From Haliscomenobacter sp965225875 (GTDB taxonomy: Bacteria; Bacteroidota; Bacteroidia; Chitinophagales; Saprospiraceae), in the NCBI RefSeq assembly GCF_965225875.1, contig NZ_CBDDBS010000002.1, positions 3,596,001-3,660,000 of the forward strand: 64,000 nucleotides of DNA, in the 5' to 3' direction. Positions within the stretch are counted from its first letter, which is position 1; each line of letters opens with the position of its first letter. The notes beneath the pieces were generated by a model. That model was not told the DNA's origin, ran no database searches, and worked only from the letters and a program-made list of their open reading frames with translations. Of the stretch, positions 47,729 through 56,935 are shown piece by piece. A program made the translations under genes and the position numbers.

Positions 47729-47795
47729 TATTTTTTTGCTCAAATAATAAAAACTTTAAGTTTTCCACACACTGGTTTTTCCGCGATAAAAGCTT

Positions 47796-47803
47796 TAAGT
47801 TTG
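47796..47803 (+). promoter_or_regulatory. -7 box (TAAGTTTG) for dnaB
   Basis: Matches TAnnTTTG, 33 bases before the dnaB ATG, with a T-rich GTTTTTCC about 16 bases upstream as a possible -33 element. Confidence 0.45.
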
Positions 47804-47835
47804 TCGTTTGTCCGTAAGCAGCGAATATCACCATC

Positions 47836-49371
47836 ATGGCAGAACCCAAAGATCCATCGATCAAAAAAAATGTAGGCTTGACAGGTCGGAAACCCCGTGG
47901 AAAAAACGAGGACTTATCGACTTTTGTCTACGGCAAAGTGCCGCCACAGGCCATTCCTCTGGAAGAAGCCGTATTGGGGGCCTTGATGATTGATAAGGAT
48001 GCCTTGACTGCTGTATTGGACATTCTCCAGCCCGAAAGTTTTTACCTGGATGCACATCAGTTGATTTACCGGGCCATGCTGCGTTTGTTCGAACGCTCAC
48101 AACCGATTGACTTGCTTACCGTTACTGAGGAGCTCAAAAAAACGGCCCACCTTGAAGCCATTGGTGGCCCTTATTACCTGGTGGAATTGACCAACAAAGT
48201 AGCTTCTTCGGCCAACATCGAATACCACGGGCGACTCATCGCCCAAAAGTTCATCCAGCGGGAATTGATCCGGGTTTCCAACGACATCATCCGCAATGCT
48301 TACGAAGATACCACCGATGTATTTGACCTCCTGGATGATGCCGAGCAAGGGCTCTTTTCCATTGCTGAAAAAAACATGAGCCGCAGCTATGATACCATGA
48401 GTTCCCTGGCAGCCAAGACCCTCAAACAAATGGAGGAACTCAAGGGTAAGGAAGATGGTCTTACCGGGGTCCCCACAGGGTTTGTGGATTTGGACCGGAT
48501 TACCTCGGGCTGGCAACCTTCTGACTTGATCATCATGGCGGCACGCCCCGGTATGGGTAAGACCTCTTTGGTACTTTCTTTGGCTAAAAATGCCGCCTTG
48601 GACTACCAAAAAGGGGTAGCCGTATTTTCCCTGGAAATGGCCTCGATCCAGTTGGCACAACGTTTGATTTCTATGGAATCGGAAGTGCCGCTCCATAAAA
48701 TGCGCAACGGCCAACTCGAAGAAGACGAATGGAAGCGCCTCAAGGAGGCCATCGAGCGCATCAGCGATGCGCCTGTATACATCGACGATACACCAGGGAT
48801 CAACATCTTTGAACTCCGCGCCAAATGCCGCCGGATGAAGATGCAATACGACATCCAAATGATCATCATCGACTACTTGCAGTTGATGAGTGGTGGCGGC
48901 GAAGGAAGCAAAGGGGGTAACCGCGAACAGGAAGTTTCCGCCATCTCGCGTGCGCTCAAAGGCCTGGCGAAGGAATTGAGTGTACCCGTAATCGCTCTGT
49001 CGCAGTTGAGCCGGGCGGTGGAAACGCGGGGCGGGAGTAAGCGGCCGCAGTTGTCGGACTTGAGAGAGAGCGGGAGTATTGAGCAAGATGCTGATATGGT
49101 GACATTTATATATAGACCAGAATATTATCAGATCCTCGAAGACGAACAAGGCCAATCCCTCAAAGGCATCGCCGAAATCATCATCGCCAAAAACCGCCAT
49201 GGGGCCCAGGATACGGTGCGACTAAAATTCACCGGCGAATTTGCACGCTTCAGCAACCTGGACGACCCTGACTTTGGCAGTTTCCCCAGCGACGTGTTCA
49301 GCAACCCACTGCCCAGCAACATCATTACCATGCCCTCACGTTTCAACGATGAGGAGGATATTCCATTCTGA
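47836..49371 (+). CDS. dnaB: Replicative DNA helicase DnaB
   Basis: A 511-residue hexameric helicase that unwinds DNA at the replication fork. The N-terminal DnaB domain (about 30-140; QAIPLEEAVLGALM) is joined to the RecA-like core. Walker A is RPGMGKTS with Lys242; Walker B-like region MQMIIIDYLQLMSG is near 340 and the arginine-finger region ESGSIEQDADMVTF follows. There is no intein or insertion: length is close to the usual 450-520. It has its own promoter-like box and is followed by an unrelated ABC transporter. Confidence 0.96.
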   Translation: MAEPKDPSIKKNVGLTGRKPRGKNEDLSTFVYGKVPPQAIPLEEAVLGALMIDKDALTAVLDILQPESFYLDAHQLIYRAMLRLFERSQPIDLLTVTEELKKTAHLEAIGGPYYLVELTNKVASSANIEYHGRLIAQKFIQRELIRVSNDIIRNAYEDTTDVFDLLDDAEQGLFSIAEKNMSRSYDTMSSLAAKTLKQMEELKGKEDGLTGVPTGFVDLDRITSGWQPSDLIIMAARPGMGKTSLVLSLAKNAALDYQKGVAVFSLEMASIQLAQRLISMESEVPLHKMRNGQLEEDEWKRLKEAIERISDAPVYIDDTPGINIFELRAKCRRMKMQYDIQMIIIDYLQLMSGGGEGSKGGNREQEVSAISRALKGLAKELSVPVIALSQLSRAVETRGGSKRPQLSDLRESGSIEQDADMVTFIYRPEYYQILEDEQGQSLKGIAEIIIAKNRHGAQDTVRLKFTGEFARFSNLDDPDFGSFPSDVFSNPLPSNIITMPSRFNDEEDIPF

Positions 49372-49480
49372 TTTCACAGGATAAAACACCCATTTTGCAG
49401 ACAAAGCCTCTCGATTTGCCAATCGTTTGGGTGGAGGATTTTTAGAGGCAGTATTTTTGGTTCATCACAACCAAGCAATC

Positions 49481-50386
49481 ATGTACTGTATCGAAACCAC
49501 CCACTTAAGCCACCAATTTGCCCCGGGCAAAAACATCCTGGACGACATCAATCTCCAGGTGCCTACAGGTAGCATTTACGGTTTTTTGGGTCCCAATGGC
49601 GCCGGCAAAACCACGACGCTGCGCCTGATTTTAGGCCTACTCAAAAAACAAAAAGGGGAAATCCACATCTTTGGCCAAAGCCTGGCCCAAAACCGGGTGG
49701 CCATCCTGCGCAAGTTAGGCTCGCTGATTGAGACCCCTTCCTTGTACGGGCATTTGACTGCCGCCGAAAACCTCCTGCTGCTGCAAAAAATCTACCAGTG
49801 TTCCAAAGCGCGCATCCAGGAGGTGTTGGAACTGGTCGGTTTGCCCAATACCGCCAATAAAAAAGTCAGCCAGTTTTCCCTGGGCATGAAGCAGCGCCTG
49901 AGTATTGCCATTGCTTTGCTCAACCAACCCGACTTACTCATCCTGGATGAACCCACCAATGGTCTCGACCCCAATGGCATCATCGAAATGCGCGAGTTGC
50001 TCAAACGACTCAATCAGGAACATCAAATCACCATCTTGATTTCTAGTCACCTGCTGGCCGAGATTGAAAAACTGGTTACTCATGTAGGCATCATCCACAA
50101 AGGGCAGCTCTTATTCGAAGGCACCTTGCCCGATTTGATACACAAACAGCAGGAAAGCTCTCGCGTAAGCCTTATCACCAACGACAATACCCGCTCCTTA
50201 CAATTGCTTCAAAGTCTACAACCAGAAGCACAGCAACAAAATGGCAAACTCCAGTTGCCCCTGCTGCCCCCGGAGCAAATTGCCCAACTCAACCGCCACC
50301 TTGTGCAAAATGGCATCGACGTGTACCACCTGGCGGTAGAAAAAAATGATCTGGAAAGTATTTTTATGGAATTGGTAAACAACTAA
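49481..50386 (+). CDS. ABC transporter ATP-binding protein
   Basis: A 301-residue ATPase. Walker A GPNGAGKTTT has Lys43; the signature FSLGMKQRLSIA and Walker B LLILDEPTNGLDP follow, and then a ~90-residue C-terminal extension seen in lantibiotic-immunity or bacitracin-type transporters. The ATG at 49481 (MYCIETTHLSHQF) fits the family N-terminus better than an upstream GTG-type extension. The permease starts four bases after it, and the LytS/LytTR pair follows, so the four genes form one operon. Confidence 0.92.
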   Translation: MYCIETTHLSHQFAPGKNILDDINLQVPTGSIYGFLGPNGAGKTTTLRLILGLLKKQKGEIHIFGQSLAQNRVAILRKLGSLIETPSLYGHLTAAENLLLLQKIYQCSKARIQEVLELVGLPNTANKKVSQFSLGMKQRLSIAIALLNQPDLLILDEPTNGLDPNGIIEMRELLKRLNQEHQITILISSHLLAEIEKLVTHVGIIHKGQLLFEGTLPDLIHKQQESSRVSLITNDNTRSLQLLQSLQPEAQQQNGKLQLPLLPPEQIAQLNRHLVQNGIDVYHLAVEKNDLESIFMELVNN

Positions 50387-50390
50387 AAAC

Positions 50391-51176
50391 ATGGCAACGA
50401 TTCTGCTAAATAGCATTCAAAGTGAATGGATGAAAACCAAACGCAGTGCGGCATTTTGGCTGGTCCTGGTCGGTGGTATTTTTATCCCGGCAATCCTGAC
50501 TTTGGTACACCTCGTTTACATCAAACGGTTGGGTAAAATTTATGAGACAACACCCTTTTGGGAAAAATGGCTCATCAACGGCTGGGAATCCATGTCGATC
50601 CTGCTTATACCCATGGGGATTGTTTTGGCCACCAGTTTAATCGCTCAATTGGAGTACAAAAACAACGCCTGGAAACAGGTACATACCACGCCCCAAAGTT
50701 TGACCATCGTTTTTTTTGCCAAGTACACCGTGGTATTGCTTTTGATGTTACAATTGTTTGTGCTGTTTGGCCTGGGTATGTATCTGGCTGGGGCCATTCC
50801 TGCCTGGTATTACGGGCATATTCAGTACCCCTCTGAGGTTTTTCCCTGGGTCAAATTCATCCAAATCAATGCTTCATTTTATGTGTTGGCCCTGCCCATT
50901 GTGGCTTTGCAGTACTTGTTGAGCATCCAGTTCAAAAACTTCATGGTATCCTTGGGTGCCGGGGTTGCACTGGTTGTTGGGGCCATCATCGCGCTTTCCT
51001 GGCGCTATGTATACCTTTTTCCATACACGTATGGAGCAATCCATTTTTTGCAATTGCAGGGTAAAATGCGTTTCAAGAGTAACATCCTCGACATCCACTA
51101 TCTAGCTTTGATTTATTTCGCTGGATTCAGCCTGCTTAGTTATATTCTTTATCTTACCAAAAAAGAAAAGGGATAA
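50391..51176 (+). CDS. ABC transporter permease (ABC-2 type)
   Basis: A 261-residue membrane protein with about six helices. The start SIQSEWMKTKRSAAFWLVLVGG is typical of ABC-2 permeases paired with ATPases of bacitracin or lantibiotic type, where the N-terminal basic stretch faces the cytoplasm. It lies directly after the ATPase gene (four bases) and ends one base before the sensor kinase gene, suggesting that the transporter and regulator act on the same signal. Substrate unknown. Confidence 0.87.
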   Translation: MATILLNSIQSEWMKTKRSAAFWLVLVGGIFIPAILTLVHLVYIKRLGKIYETTPFWEKWLINGWESMSILLIPMGIVLATSLIAQLEYKNNAWKQVHTTPQSLTIVFFAKYTVVLLLMLQLFVLFGLGMYLAGAIPAWYYGHIQYPSEVFPWVKFIQINASFYVLALPIVALQYLLSIQFKNFMVSLGAGVALVVGAIIALSWRYVYLFPYTYGAIHFLQLQGKMRFKSNILDIHYLALIYFAGFSLLSYILYLTKKEKG

Positions 51177-51177
51177 C

Positions 51178-52245
51178 ATGCACAGATCAATCATCGCCTT
51201 GTTGCATGTAGGGTATTGGTTCTTGTACGGTTTGCTGTGGGCACTGATCATCCTCTTGGTGGCTGCCGCAACCCGTTCAGGAAACAATACCCCTTTACAA
51301 ACCTGGCGTTTTGTCTATTTCATTAGCGCTTTTGGCACCATTCCGGCAGTTCTGGGCTTTTATACTTTTTACACCTGGCTGTTTCCACAATTTTTGCAGC
51401 GGGGAAAAATTCTAGCCTTTTTTTTGGTTGGATTTGCCGCGGCCATTGGTTGTGGGGTATTGAGTGCAGCGATCATGTCAATATTGTTTCCGGATTTTTC
51501 CTTTTTTAACGATGGACTCAATTCCGGAGGAGCAATCACGATGGCCTTGACCATCATCTCCCTTTTGAATGGCGGAGTGGGACTGGTCATCAAGGGATTC
51601 ATCAGTTGGTACAACGAAACCAAACTCAAAGAAAGTTTGATGCAAAAGAACTTTGAAATGGAATTGGCCCTCGTGAAGTCTCAAATCAACCCCCATTTTT
51701 TGTTCAATACCCTCAACAACATCGATGTCCTGATCGGGAAGGATGCAGGGCGGGCCTCTACTTACCTGAACAAGTTGTCGGACATCATGCGCTTCATGTT
51801 GTATGAAACCAAAACGGAAAAAATTCCCTTGTCCAAAGAATTGGCCTACATTGAAAAATACATCGATTTGCAGCGCATCCGCACGGCTACGCCCAATTAT
51901 GTGGAGTATGTGGTGGAGGGAGAGGTGCACGATCGGCTGATTGAGCCCATGTTGTTTATCCCGCTGGTGGAAAATGCCTTCAAACACTCGGCGCTACGCG
52001 AAAAGGAAAACGCGGTGAAAATTCACATTGCCATTACCGACAATCAACTTGTTTTTGACTGTACCAACAAATACAAAGAAGGTGCTCAGTACCCCCAGGA
52101 GTATGGCGGACTGGGTATTTCGTTGATCCAAAAAAGGTTGTTGTCCCTTTACCCGAAAAAACACCAGCTGGAAGTCTCAAAAAATGGCGATACTTACCAT
52201 GTCAAATTAACCCTGCACCAAACATGGAAATCCGCTGCATCATAG
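51178..52245 (+). CDS. LytS-type sensor histidine kinase
   Basis: A 355-residue kinase. Four membrane helices (about 10-135) form a short sensor without a large external domain. The His_kinase domain (PF06580) contains QINPHFLFNTLNNID with the phospho-acceptor His173, and an ATPase-like C-terminus with LVENAFKHS (N box) and GGLGISLIQKRL. It overlaps the regulator gene by 22 bases, which usually means translational coupling. Given the ABC transporter upstream, it probably senses a transported or membrane-active compound. Confidence 0.92.
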   Translation: MHRSIIALLHVGYWFLYGLLWALIILLVAAATRSGNNTPLQTWRFVYFISAFGTIPAVLGFYTFYTWLFPQFLQRGKILAFFLVGFAAAIGCGVLSAAIMSILFPDFSFFNDGLNSGGAITMALTIISLLNGGVGLVIKGFISWYNETKLKESLMQKNFEMELALVKSQINPHFLFNTLNNIDVLIGKDAGRASTYLNKLSDIMRFMLYETKTEKIPLSKELAYIEKYIDLQRIRTATPNYVEYVVEGEVHDRLIEPMLFIPLVENAFKHSALREKENAVKIHIAITDNQLVFDCTNKYKEGAQYPQEYGGLGISLIQKRLLSLYPKKHQLEVSKNGDTYHVKLTLHQTWKSAAS

Positions 52246-52916
52246 TTGAAGACGAACCGCTGGCACTTGAACGTACCAAAGGCTATGTGCAAAAACTGCC
52301 TTTTTTGAGCCTGCTCTCCACCTTTGACAATGCTACCGATGCGCTGGTTTTTTTACAAACTGAAGTTGTTGACCTGATTTTTTTGGACATTAACCTAGGA
52401 GAAGTATCGGGTATTCGGCTTTTGGAGACTTCCAAAATTAATAGCCAGGTGGTGATCACTACGGCCTATCCGGATTATGCCATCAAGGGTTTTGACTTGA
52501 ATGTATGTGATTATTTGTTGAAACCTTTCGGTTTTGAACGGTTTGTGCAGGCAGTGGATAAAGTGCGCAACAACCTGATGAAACCTGAAGCCCTGCCGGA
52601 TAAAAAATTCATTTTTGTCAAAACCGAGTACCGTTTGGAAAAGGTGATGCTGGACGAGATTTTGTACATCGAGGGGATGCGCGATTACCGCTGCATCTAT
52701 ACCCTGAATAAACGGATCATGACTTTACAAACTTTTGGGGAGTTGGAGCGCGAAATCCCGAGCCATCAGGTTTGTCGGGTACACAAATCCTACATGGTGG
52801 CGATTGATAAAATTGAGTCTATTGAAAAAGAGGTGATTAAGATTGGGGAGAAGTATGTGCCGGTTTCGGAGACGTATAAGAAGGGGTTTTGGAGACTGAT
52901 ACAAGGGAAGGAGTAG
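52224..52916 (+). CDS. LytTR-family response regulator
   Basis: A 230-residue regulator. The receiver domain has the acidic pair Glu9/Asp10 with Glu11 (VEDEP), phospho-acceptor Asp55 (IFLDINLG) and Lys near 104 (LLKPF). The C-terminal LytTR DNA-binding domain (about 130-228) shows FVKTEYRLEKVMLDEILYIEG in pieces (LDEILYIEGMRDY) and CRVHKSYMVAID. It overlaps the kinase gene by 22 bases. It probably controls the upstream ABC genes and itself; target sites were not identified. Confidence 0.94.
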   Translation: MEIRCIIVEDEPLALERTKGYVQKLPFLSLLSTFDNATDALVFLQTEVVDLIFLDINLGEVSGIRLLETSKINSQVVITTAYPDYAIKGFDLNVCDYLLKPFGFERFVQAVDKVRNNLMKPEALPDKKFIFVKTEYRLEKVMLDEILYIEGMRDYRCIYTLNKRIMTLQTFGELEREIPSHQVCRVHKSYMVAIDKIESIEKEVIKIGEKYVPVSETYKKGFWRLIQGKE

Positions 52917-53000
52917 TTCTGAGCTTTTTACCAAAGCTGCATTTTATTATCACAAAGAAAAAAAGAGGACACAAAGGACACAAAGTTAGATGTTGACGCC

Positions 53001-53726
53001 TTACCCCAACACCTCCTGCAAAATCTGATGCGAATGAATCTCTGGTAAATGCTCCAAATGCAGTCGATAATAATCCAATAATTTGCTCAACAACTGTCGC
53101 CGCTGCCCGGCAGGCAAGCGCAAAAGATGGCATTCCGTATAGTTGCTGTTCAACAGAGCATAAAAAGCCTTGCTCAGTTCCAGATCCAGGCAATAGGCAG
53201 CAGCGGGAGAATTATCAGAAAAAACACCTTCTTGAAGATCGAATACCGGGGTGTCCAAAGTCAAGTCTCCTCCCGGCATAAAACCCAGGTAAGCACTGAG
53301 CTCCACTAAAAAATGCAAATGTAAATTGGCAATGGGCTGTTGGGTTTGATCCAGAAACTGAAAAGTTTGGTACAAGAAATTAAATAATTCTGGATTCGCT
53401 TCGGCTTCACGAATGGTTTTGCGGGCGATTTCAGCCATGAACAAACCTACTGCACTCTTGCGCACATCAAAGGGGATCGCGCGGTATACAAAAGCCGACT
53501 TGATCTCTTTGATCCGGCTGAGCCCTTTGTCCTCCCGTACACCCGCTACCATATCCACCAAAGTCATGACCTGATAGATACTGGCATTCTGCTTGGATCT
53601 TTGACTCCGCACCCCATTAACAATGTAACTCTGCAAGCCTTTTGCCTCCGTGAAAATGTCGACAATCAGGCTACTTTCAGAATATTTCAGGGTGCGAAAA
53701 ACAATACCACGGGTTTCGATAAGCAT
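53001..53726 (-). CDS. recO: DNA repair protein RecO
   Basis: A 241-residue recombination mediator that helps RecR load RecA on SSB-coated DNA. The OB-fold N-terminus is recognisable (ETRGIVFRTLKYSESSLIVD, about 3-22; GLQSYIVNGVRS), followed by the helical domain (EIARKTIREAEANPELFNFL). The zinc cysteines found in some RecO proteins are not evident. It is convergent with the LytTR regulator gene. Length fits the family. Confidence 0.9.
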   Translation of the reverse strand: MLIETRGIVFRTLKYSESSLIVDIFTEAKGLQSYIVNGVRSQRSKQNASIYQVMTLVDMVAGVREDKGLSRIKEIKSAFVYRAIPFDVRKSAVGLFMAEIARKTIREAEANPELFNFLYQTFQFLDQTQQPIANLHLHFLVELSAYLGFMPGGDLTLDTPVFDLQEGVFSDNSPAAAYCLDLELSKAFYALLNSNYTECHLLRLPAGQRRQLLSKLLDYYRLHLEHLPEIHSHQILQEVLG

Positions 53727-53914
53727 GCGCGGTGGATTTAGAGCAGTTGACAGCAGGAGTAAAACATCAATTTATCTCCAAATGTTAAATTTAATCTAAA
53801 GTTTCAAGAAAGTCATCGATTTCTAGTTGACACAGGCATCCTTTTGCCCATAATTTTGTCCTTGGGAGAAATAAAATTTTAAATTTTTCTACCCGACTTT
53901 AAAAACCTATTGTC

Positions 53915-54658
53915 ATGAAAACCCTGTTCTCTGCTCTGCTGCTGACTTGTTTGTTGAACACTGCTTGGGCTGGTCCCTTAACTACCGAACAATTGCGCAG
54001 CAATTTAATTACCAATACCTGGCGGGAGACCGACGCGAATGAATGGACCGGCTTTGGATTAATGATGGAATTTAACGATAACGGAGTAGCGACTGTCATC
54101 AACAATACCCATGCCGAATGGCCTGCCATGGCCCGCTACACCTGGACGGTCGATTTGCAACGCGAAACGCCAGTCATTTCTTTCCGGGATTACACAGGAA
54201 GTACTTTTCGTTATTCCGCAGTACAAACCTTACGTGGATTGGATTTGTTGCCCTTCGATTCCGAAATGCGTACAGTGATCCACTTGAGCACCGGCAATCG
54301 GGTGAACCCTGTCCAATGGACCAAAATACAACAAACATTATTTGGTTCCTGGGAAAACACCATTGCAGCCACCGCAGCAAATAGCCAAGTGCCACAATTG
54401 CGCTTCAATCCAGATGGAACTTATGCCTTGTCTTGGGGCGTCATCAACACCTCCGCTAAAGTACGTGAAGCTGGCCGTTGGATGCTGTCCAAGTGTAGCG
54501 ACTTCATCATCTTGATGCCAGAAGATAGCGATACGCTGGAATACGCAAAGGTGCGTTTGATCAGTGCCGACGAAATGGTAGTGGAACAACTGGTAGTCAC
54601 CAAAGGAAGCTTGGTGGTCAATAAGGAAGTGAAGAATATGTTCTTTAATAAACTGTAG
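53915..54658 (+). CDS. Secreted two-repeat lipocalin-like protein
   Basis: A 247-residue protein with a signal peptide (MKTLFSALLLTCLLNTAWA). It contains two similar beta-rich halves: each opens with a phrase of the type LxxTWR/LFGSWE, has a central LMMEFNDNG / LRFNPDGTY hairpin and a later W-x-V/W-M-L strand, resembling lipocalin-like or DUF4923-type stress proteins of Bacteroidota. No catalytic residues are recognised. It has its own 188-base leader and is followed by two palindromes between convergent genes. Function unknown. Confidence 0.7.
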   Translation: MKTLFSALLLTCLLNTAWAGPLTTEQLRSNLITNTWRETDANEWTGFGLMMEFNDNGVATVINNTHAEWPAMARYTWTVDLQRETPVISFRDYTGSTFRYSAVQTLRGLDLLPFDSEMRTVIHLSTGNRVNPVQWTKIQQTLFGSWENTIAATAANSQVPQLRFNPDGTYALSWGVINTSAKVREAGRWMLSKCSDFIILMPEDSDTLEYAKVRLISADEMVVEQLVVTKGSLVVNKEVKNMFFNKL

Positions 54659-54679
54659 AGCCGCACGGCCGTGCGGCTC
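54658..54679. repeat. 22-bp perfect GC-rich palindrome
   Basis: GAGCCGCACGG followed by its exact complement, starting within the stop codon of the lipocalin-like gene. No T-tract follows, so it is a weak terminator candidate at best. Confidence 0.75.
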
Positions 54680-54699
54680 GGTTATAGGAAAATTATAAG

Positions 54700-54756
54700 G
54701 ACGCACGGCGGAGTCTCTGTTGCTTTAAAATGAGAACAGAGACTCCGCCGTGCGTC
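54700..54756. repeat. 21-bp stem hairpin, GTAGAGACGC family
   Basis: Left arm 54700-54720 and right arm 54736-54756 are perfect complements around a 15-base loop; the right side ends GCGTCTCTAC, as in the palindrome at 4033-4064. It ends seven bases before the gyrB stop and sits between convergent genes. Confidence 0.85.
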
Positions 54757-54763
54757 TCTACGG

Positions 54764-56728
54764 TTACGCGTCTACATTCGCGTATTTCGCATTTTCCTCA
54801 ATAAACTGACGACGTGGTGGTACTTCATCACCCATCAGCATCGAGAATACGCGGTCGGCTTCCATGGCGTCGTCGATGGTAACCAGGCGCAACATACGGC
54901 GCTCGGGGTCCATGGTAGTTTCCCACAACTGCTCGGCGTTCATCTCACCCAAACCCTTATAGCGTTGTACTTTTACACTGCTTTCATTGTTGCCGCCAAA
55001 TTCTTCAATCGTAGCGCGGCGCTCTTCCTCATTCCAGCAGTAACGCTCATTTTTACCCTTTTTGATCAAATACAATGGTGGTGCAGCAATGTAAATGTTG
55101 CTGTTTTCAATCAAGGGCTTCATGTAGCGGAAGAAGAAGGTCAGGATCAAAGTGGTAATGTGGCTACCGTCCACGTCGGCATCCGTCATGATGACCACTT
55201 TGTGGTAGCGCAGCTTATTGATGTTGAGGACACGATCTCCATTGTCATCCTCTTCGATGCTTACGCCCAAAGCGGTGAAAATGTTTTTGATTTCCTCGTT
55301 TTCGTAAATTTTGTGCTCCATGGCCTTTTCCACGTTCAGGATTTTACCCCGTAGTGGCAAAATAGCCTGGATGTGGCGGTTGCGGCCTTGTTTGGCGGTA
55401 CCACCCGCCGAGTCGCCCTCGACCAGGAAAACCTCACTTTCGTGTGGGTCCTTGGAGGAGCAGTCCGCCAATTTACCGGGCAAACCTCCCCCCGCAAGTA
55501 CGTTCTTGCGCTGAACCATCTCACGGGCTTTGCGCGCAGCGTGCCGTGCGGTAGCCGCCAGGATGACCTTGTCGACAATGCGTCGGGCTTCACGTGGGTT
55601 TTCCTCTACGAAGTTTTTCAGCACGTCACCTACACATTGAGAGACGATAGAGGTAACTTCGGAGTTGCCCAATTCACCTTTGGTCTGGCCTTTGAACTGT
55701 GGTTCGGGGACTTTTACCGACACCACCGCGGTCAAACCTTCGCGGAAGTCTTCGCCAGAGATTTCTTCCTTCAGCTTTTTAAAAGCCCCGGAATCTTCCC
55801 CGTATTGCTTGAACACCCTTGCCAGAGCCGAACGGAAGCCACGCACGTGCGTACCCCCTTCCCGGGTGTGGATGTTGTTGACGTAAGAATAAATGTTCTC
55901 CTGGTAAGACTCGTTGTAGATCATGGCTACTTCCACTTCTACATCGTCCCGGCGTGTCATCACGTAGATGGGTTGTTCGATCAATGGCTTTTTCGCGCCA
56001 TCCAGATACCGTACAAACTCCTGCAAACCACCTTCGGAGAAGAATGATTCACTTTTACCCGTTCTTTCATCCAACAAGCTAATGTGCAAACCCTTGTTCA
56101 GGAAAGACAATTCTTTGACCCTGCGTACCAATATCTCGTACTCGTAAATGAGGGTTTCAAAGATGGTCGCATCCGGTGTAAAGGTGATGGTGGTACCTGT
56201 TCTATCAGATTCACCAATTACTTTTACATCGCCTTGTGGTTTACCTTTGGCAAATTCCTGTACAAAAATTTTGCCTTCCCGGTGCACTTCAGCCCTCAGG
56301 TGATCAGAAAGTGCGTTAACGCAGGAAACCCCCACGCCGTGCAAACCACCTGATACCTTGTAGGTGTTTTTGTCAAATTTTCCACCAGCGTGCAACACGG
56401 TCATGACCACCTCCAATGCTGATTTTTGCAACTTGTGGTGCATGCCCGTGGGAATACCCCGGCCATTGTCCTTTACCGTAACCGAGTTATCGGTGTGTAC
56501 AATCACTTCGATGTGGCTACAATGACCTGCGAGGTGCTCGTCGATAGAGTTGTCGACAACCTCCCAAACCAAGTGGTGCAATCCCTTTGTATCGGTGCTA
56601 CCAATGTACATTCCAGGCCTTTTGCGGACGGCCTCTAAACCTTCGAGTGCCTGGATGTTATCCGCGCCGTAATCATCGGCGCTATTTGAATCCTGTAGAT
56701 TCTCTTGCGTCTCTTTTACCATATCCAT
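54764..56728 (-). CDS. gyrB: DNA gyrase subunit B
   Basis: A 654-residue type II topoisomerase subunit providing ATPase and TOPRIM functions. The GHKL ATPase has AVRKRPGMYIGSTD (about 33-46), DNGRGIPTG and GGLHGVGVSCVNALS. The transducer domain follows, then TOPRIM with the acidic Glu in LVEGDSAGGTAKQGRN and DADVDGSH; the C-terminus is QRYKGLGEMNAEQLWETTM. Length is that of gyrases without the enterobacterial insert. A perfect -7 box ends four bases before the ATG at 56728, so translation may start on a leaderless mRNA or at a second Met (56722). Confidence 0.96.
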   Translation of the reverse strand: MDMVKETQENLQDSNSADDYGADNIQALEGLEAVRKRPGMYIGSTDTKGLHHLVWEVVDNSIDEHLAGHCSHIEVIVHTDNSVTVKDNGRGIPTGMHHKLQKSALEVVMTVLHAGGKFDKNTYKVSGGLHGVGVSCVNALSDHLRAEVHREGKIFVQEFAKGKPQGDVKVIGESDRTGTTITFTPDATIFETLIYEYEILVRRVKELSFLNKGLHISLLDERTGKSESFFSEGGLQEFVRYLDGAKKPLIEQPIYVMTRRDDVEVEVAMIYNESYQENIYSYVNNIHTREGGTHVRGFRSALARVFKQYGEDSGAFKKLKEEISGEDFREGLTAVVSVKVPEPQFKGQTKGELGNSEVTSIVSQCVGDVLKNFVEENPREARRIVDKVILAATARHAARKAREMVQRKNVLAGGGLPGKLADCSSKDPHESEVFLVEGDSAGGTAKQGRNRHIQAILPLRGKILNVEKAMEHKIYENEEIKNIFTALGVSIEEDDNGDRVLNINKLRYHKVVIMTDADVDGSHITTLILTFFFRYMKPLIENSNIYIAAPPLYLIKKGKNERYCWNEEERRATIEEFGGNNESSVKVQRYKGLGEMNAEQLWETTMDPERRMLRLVTIDDAMEADRVFSMLMGDEVPPRRQFIEENAKYANVDA

Positions 56729-56732
56729 CCTG

Positions 56733-56740
56733 CAAAGATA
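56733..56740 (-). promoter_or_regulatory. Consensus -7 box (TATCTTTG) overlapping the gyrB start region
   Basis: On the minus strand TATCTTTGC lies so close to the gyrB ATG (56728) that the expected transcription start falls at or next to the start codon. Confidence 0.6.
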
Positions 56741-56905
56741 CGGAAAAACTACGGGATTTAGAAGAAAAAAATGAACAAAAATTCGGATTTCTACAATTTT
56801 AAATAAAAGAAAATCAATTAATTATGTGTTTTATTTATGTGTCAGATATTCTTGATTCTTTTTCATTGCTTTCTAATGGTTGAAATGAGGTGTTTAATAA
56901 TTACT

Positions 56906-56913
56906 TATTTTTG
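56906..56913 (+). promoter_or_regulatory. -7 box (TATTTTTG) for tsaE
   Basis: Matches TAnnTTTG, 30 bases before the tsaE ATG at 56936 in a strongly AT-rich divergent region shared with gyrB. Confidence 0.45.
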
Positions 56914-56935
56914 TGCAAGACCAAAAAATAGATAG

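Noticed and set aside
52940..52988. Direct repeat ACACAAAGGACACAAAG as a CRISPR-like unit
   Set aside because: Only two short units with no spacers; it resembles half of a common Bacteroidota intergenic repeat.
55373..56047. Open frame antisense to gyrB
   Set aside because: Shadow of the gyrB reading frame; no start signal or domain.
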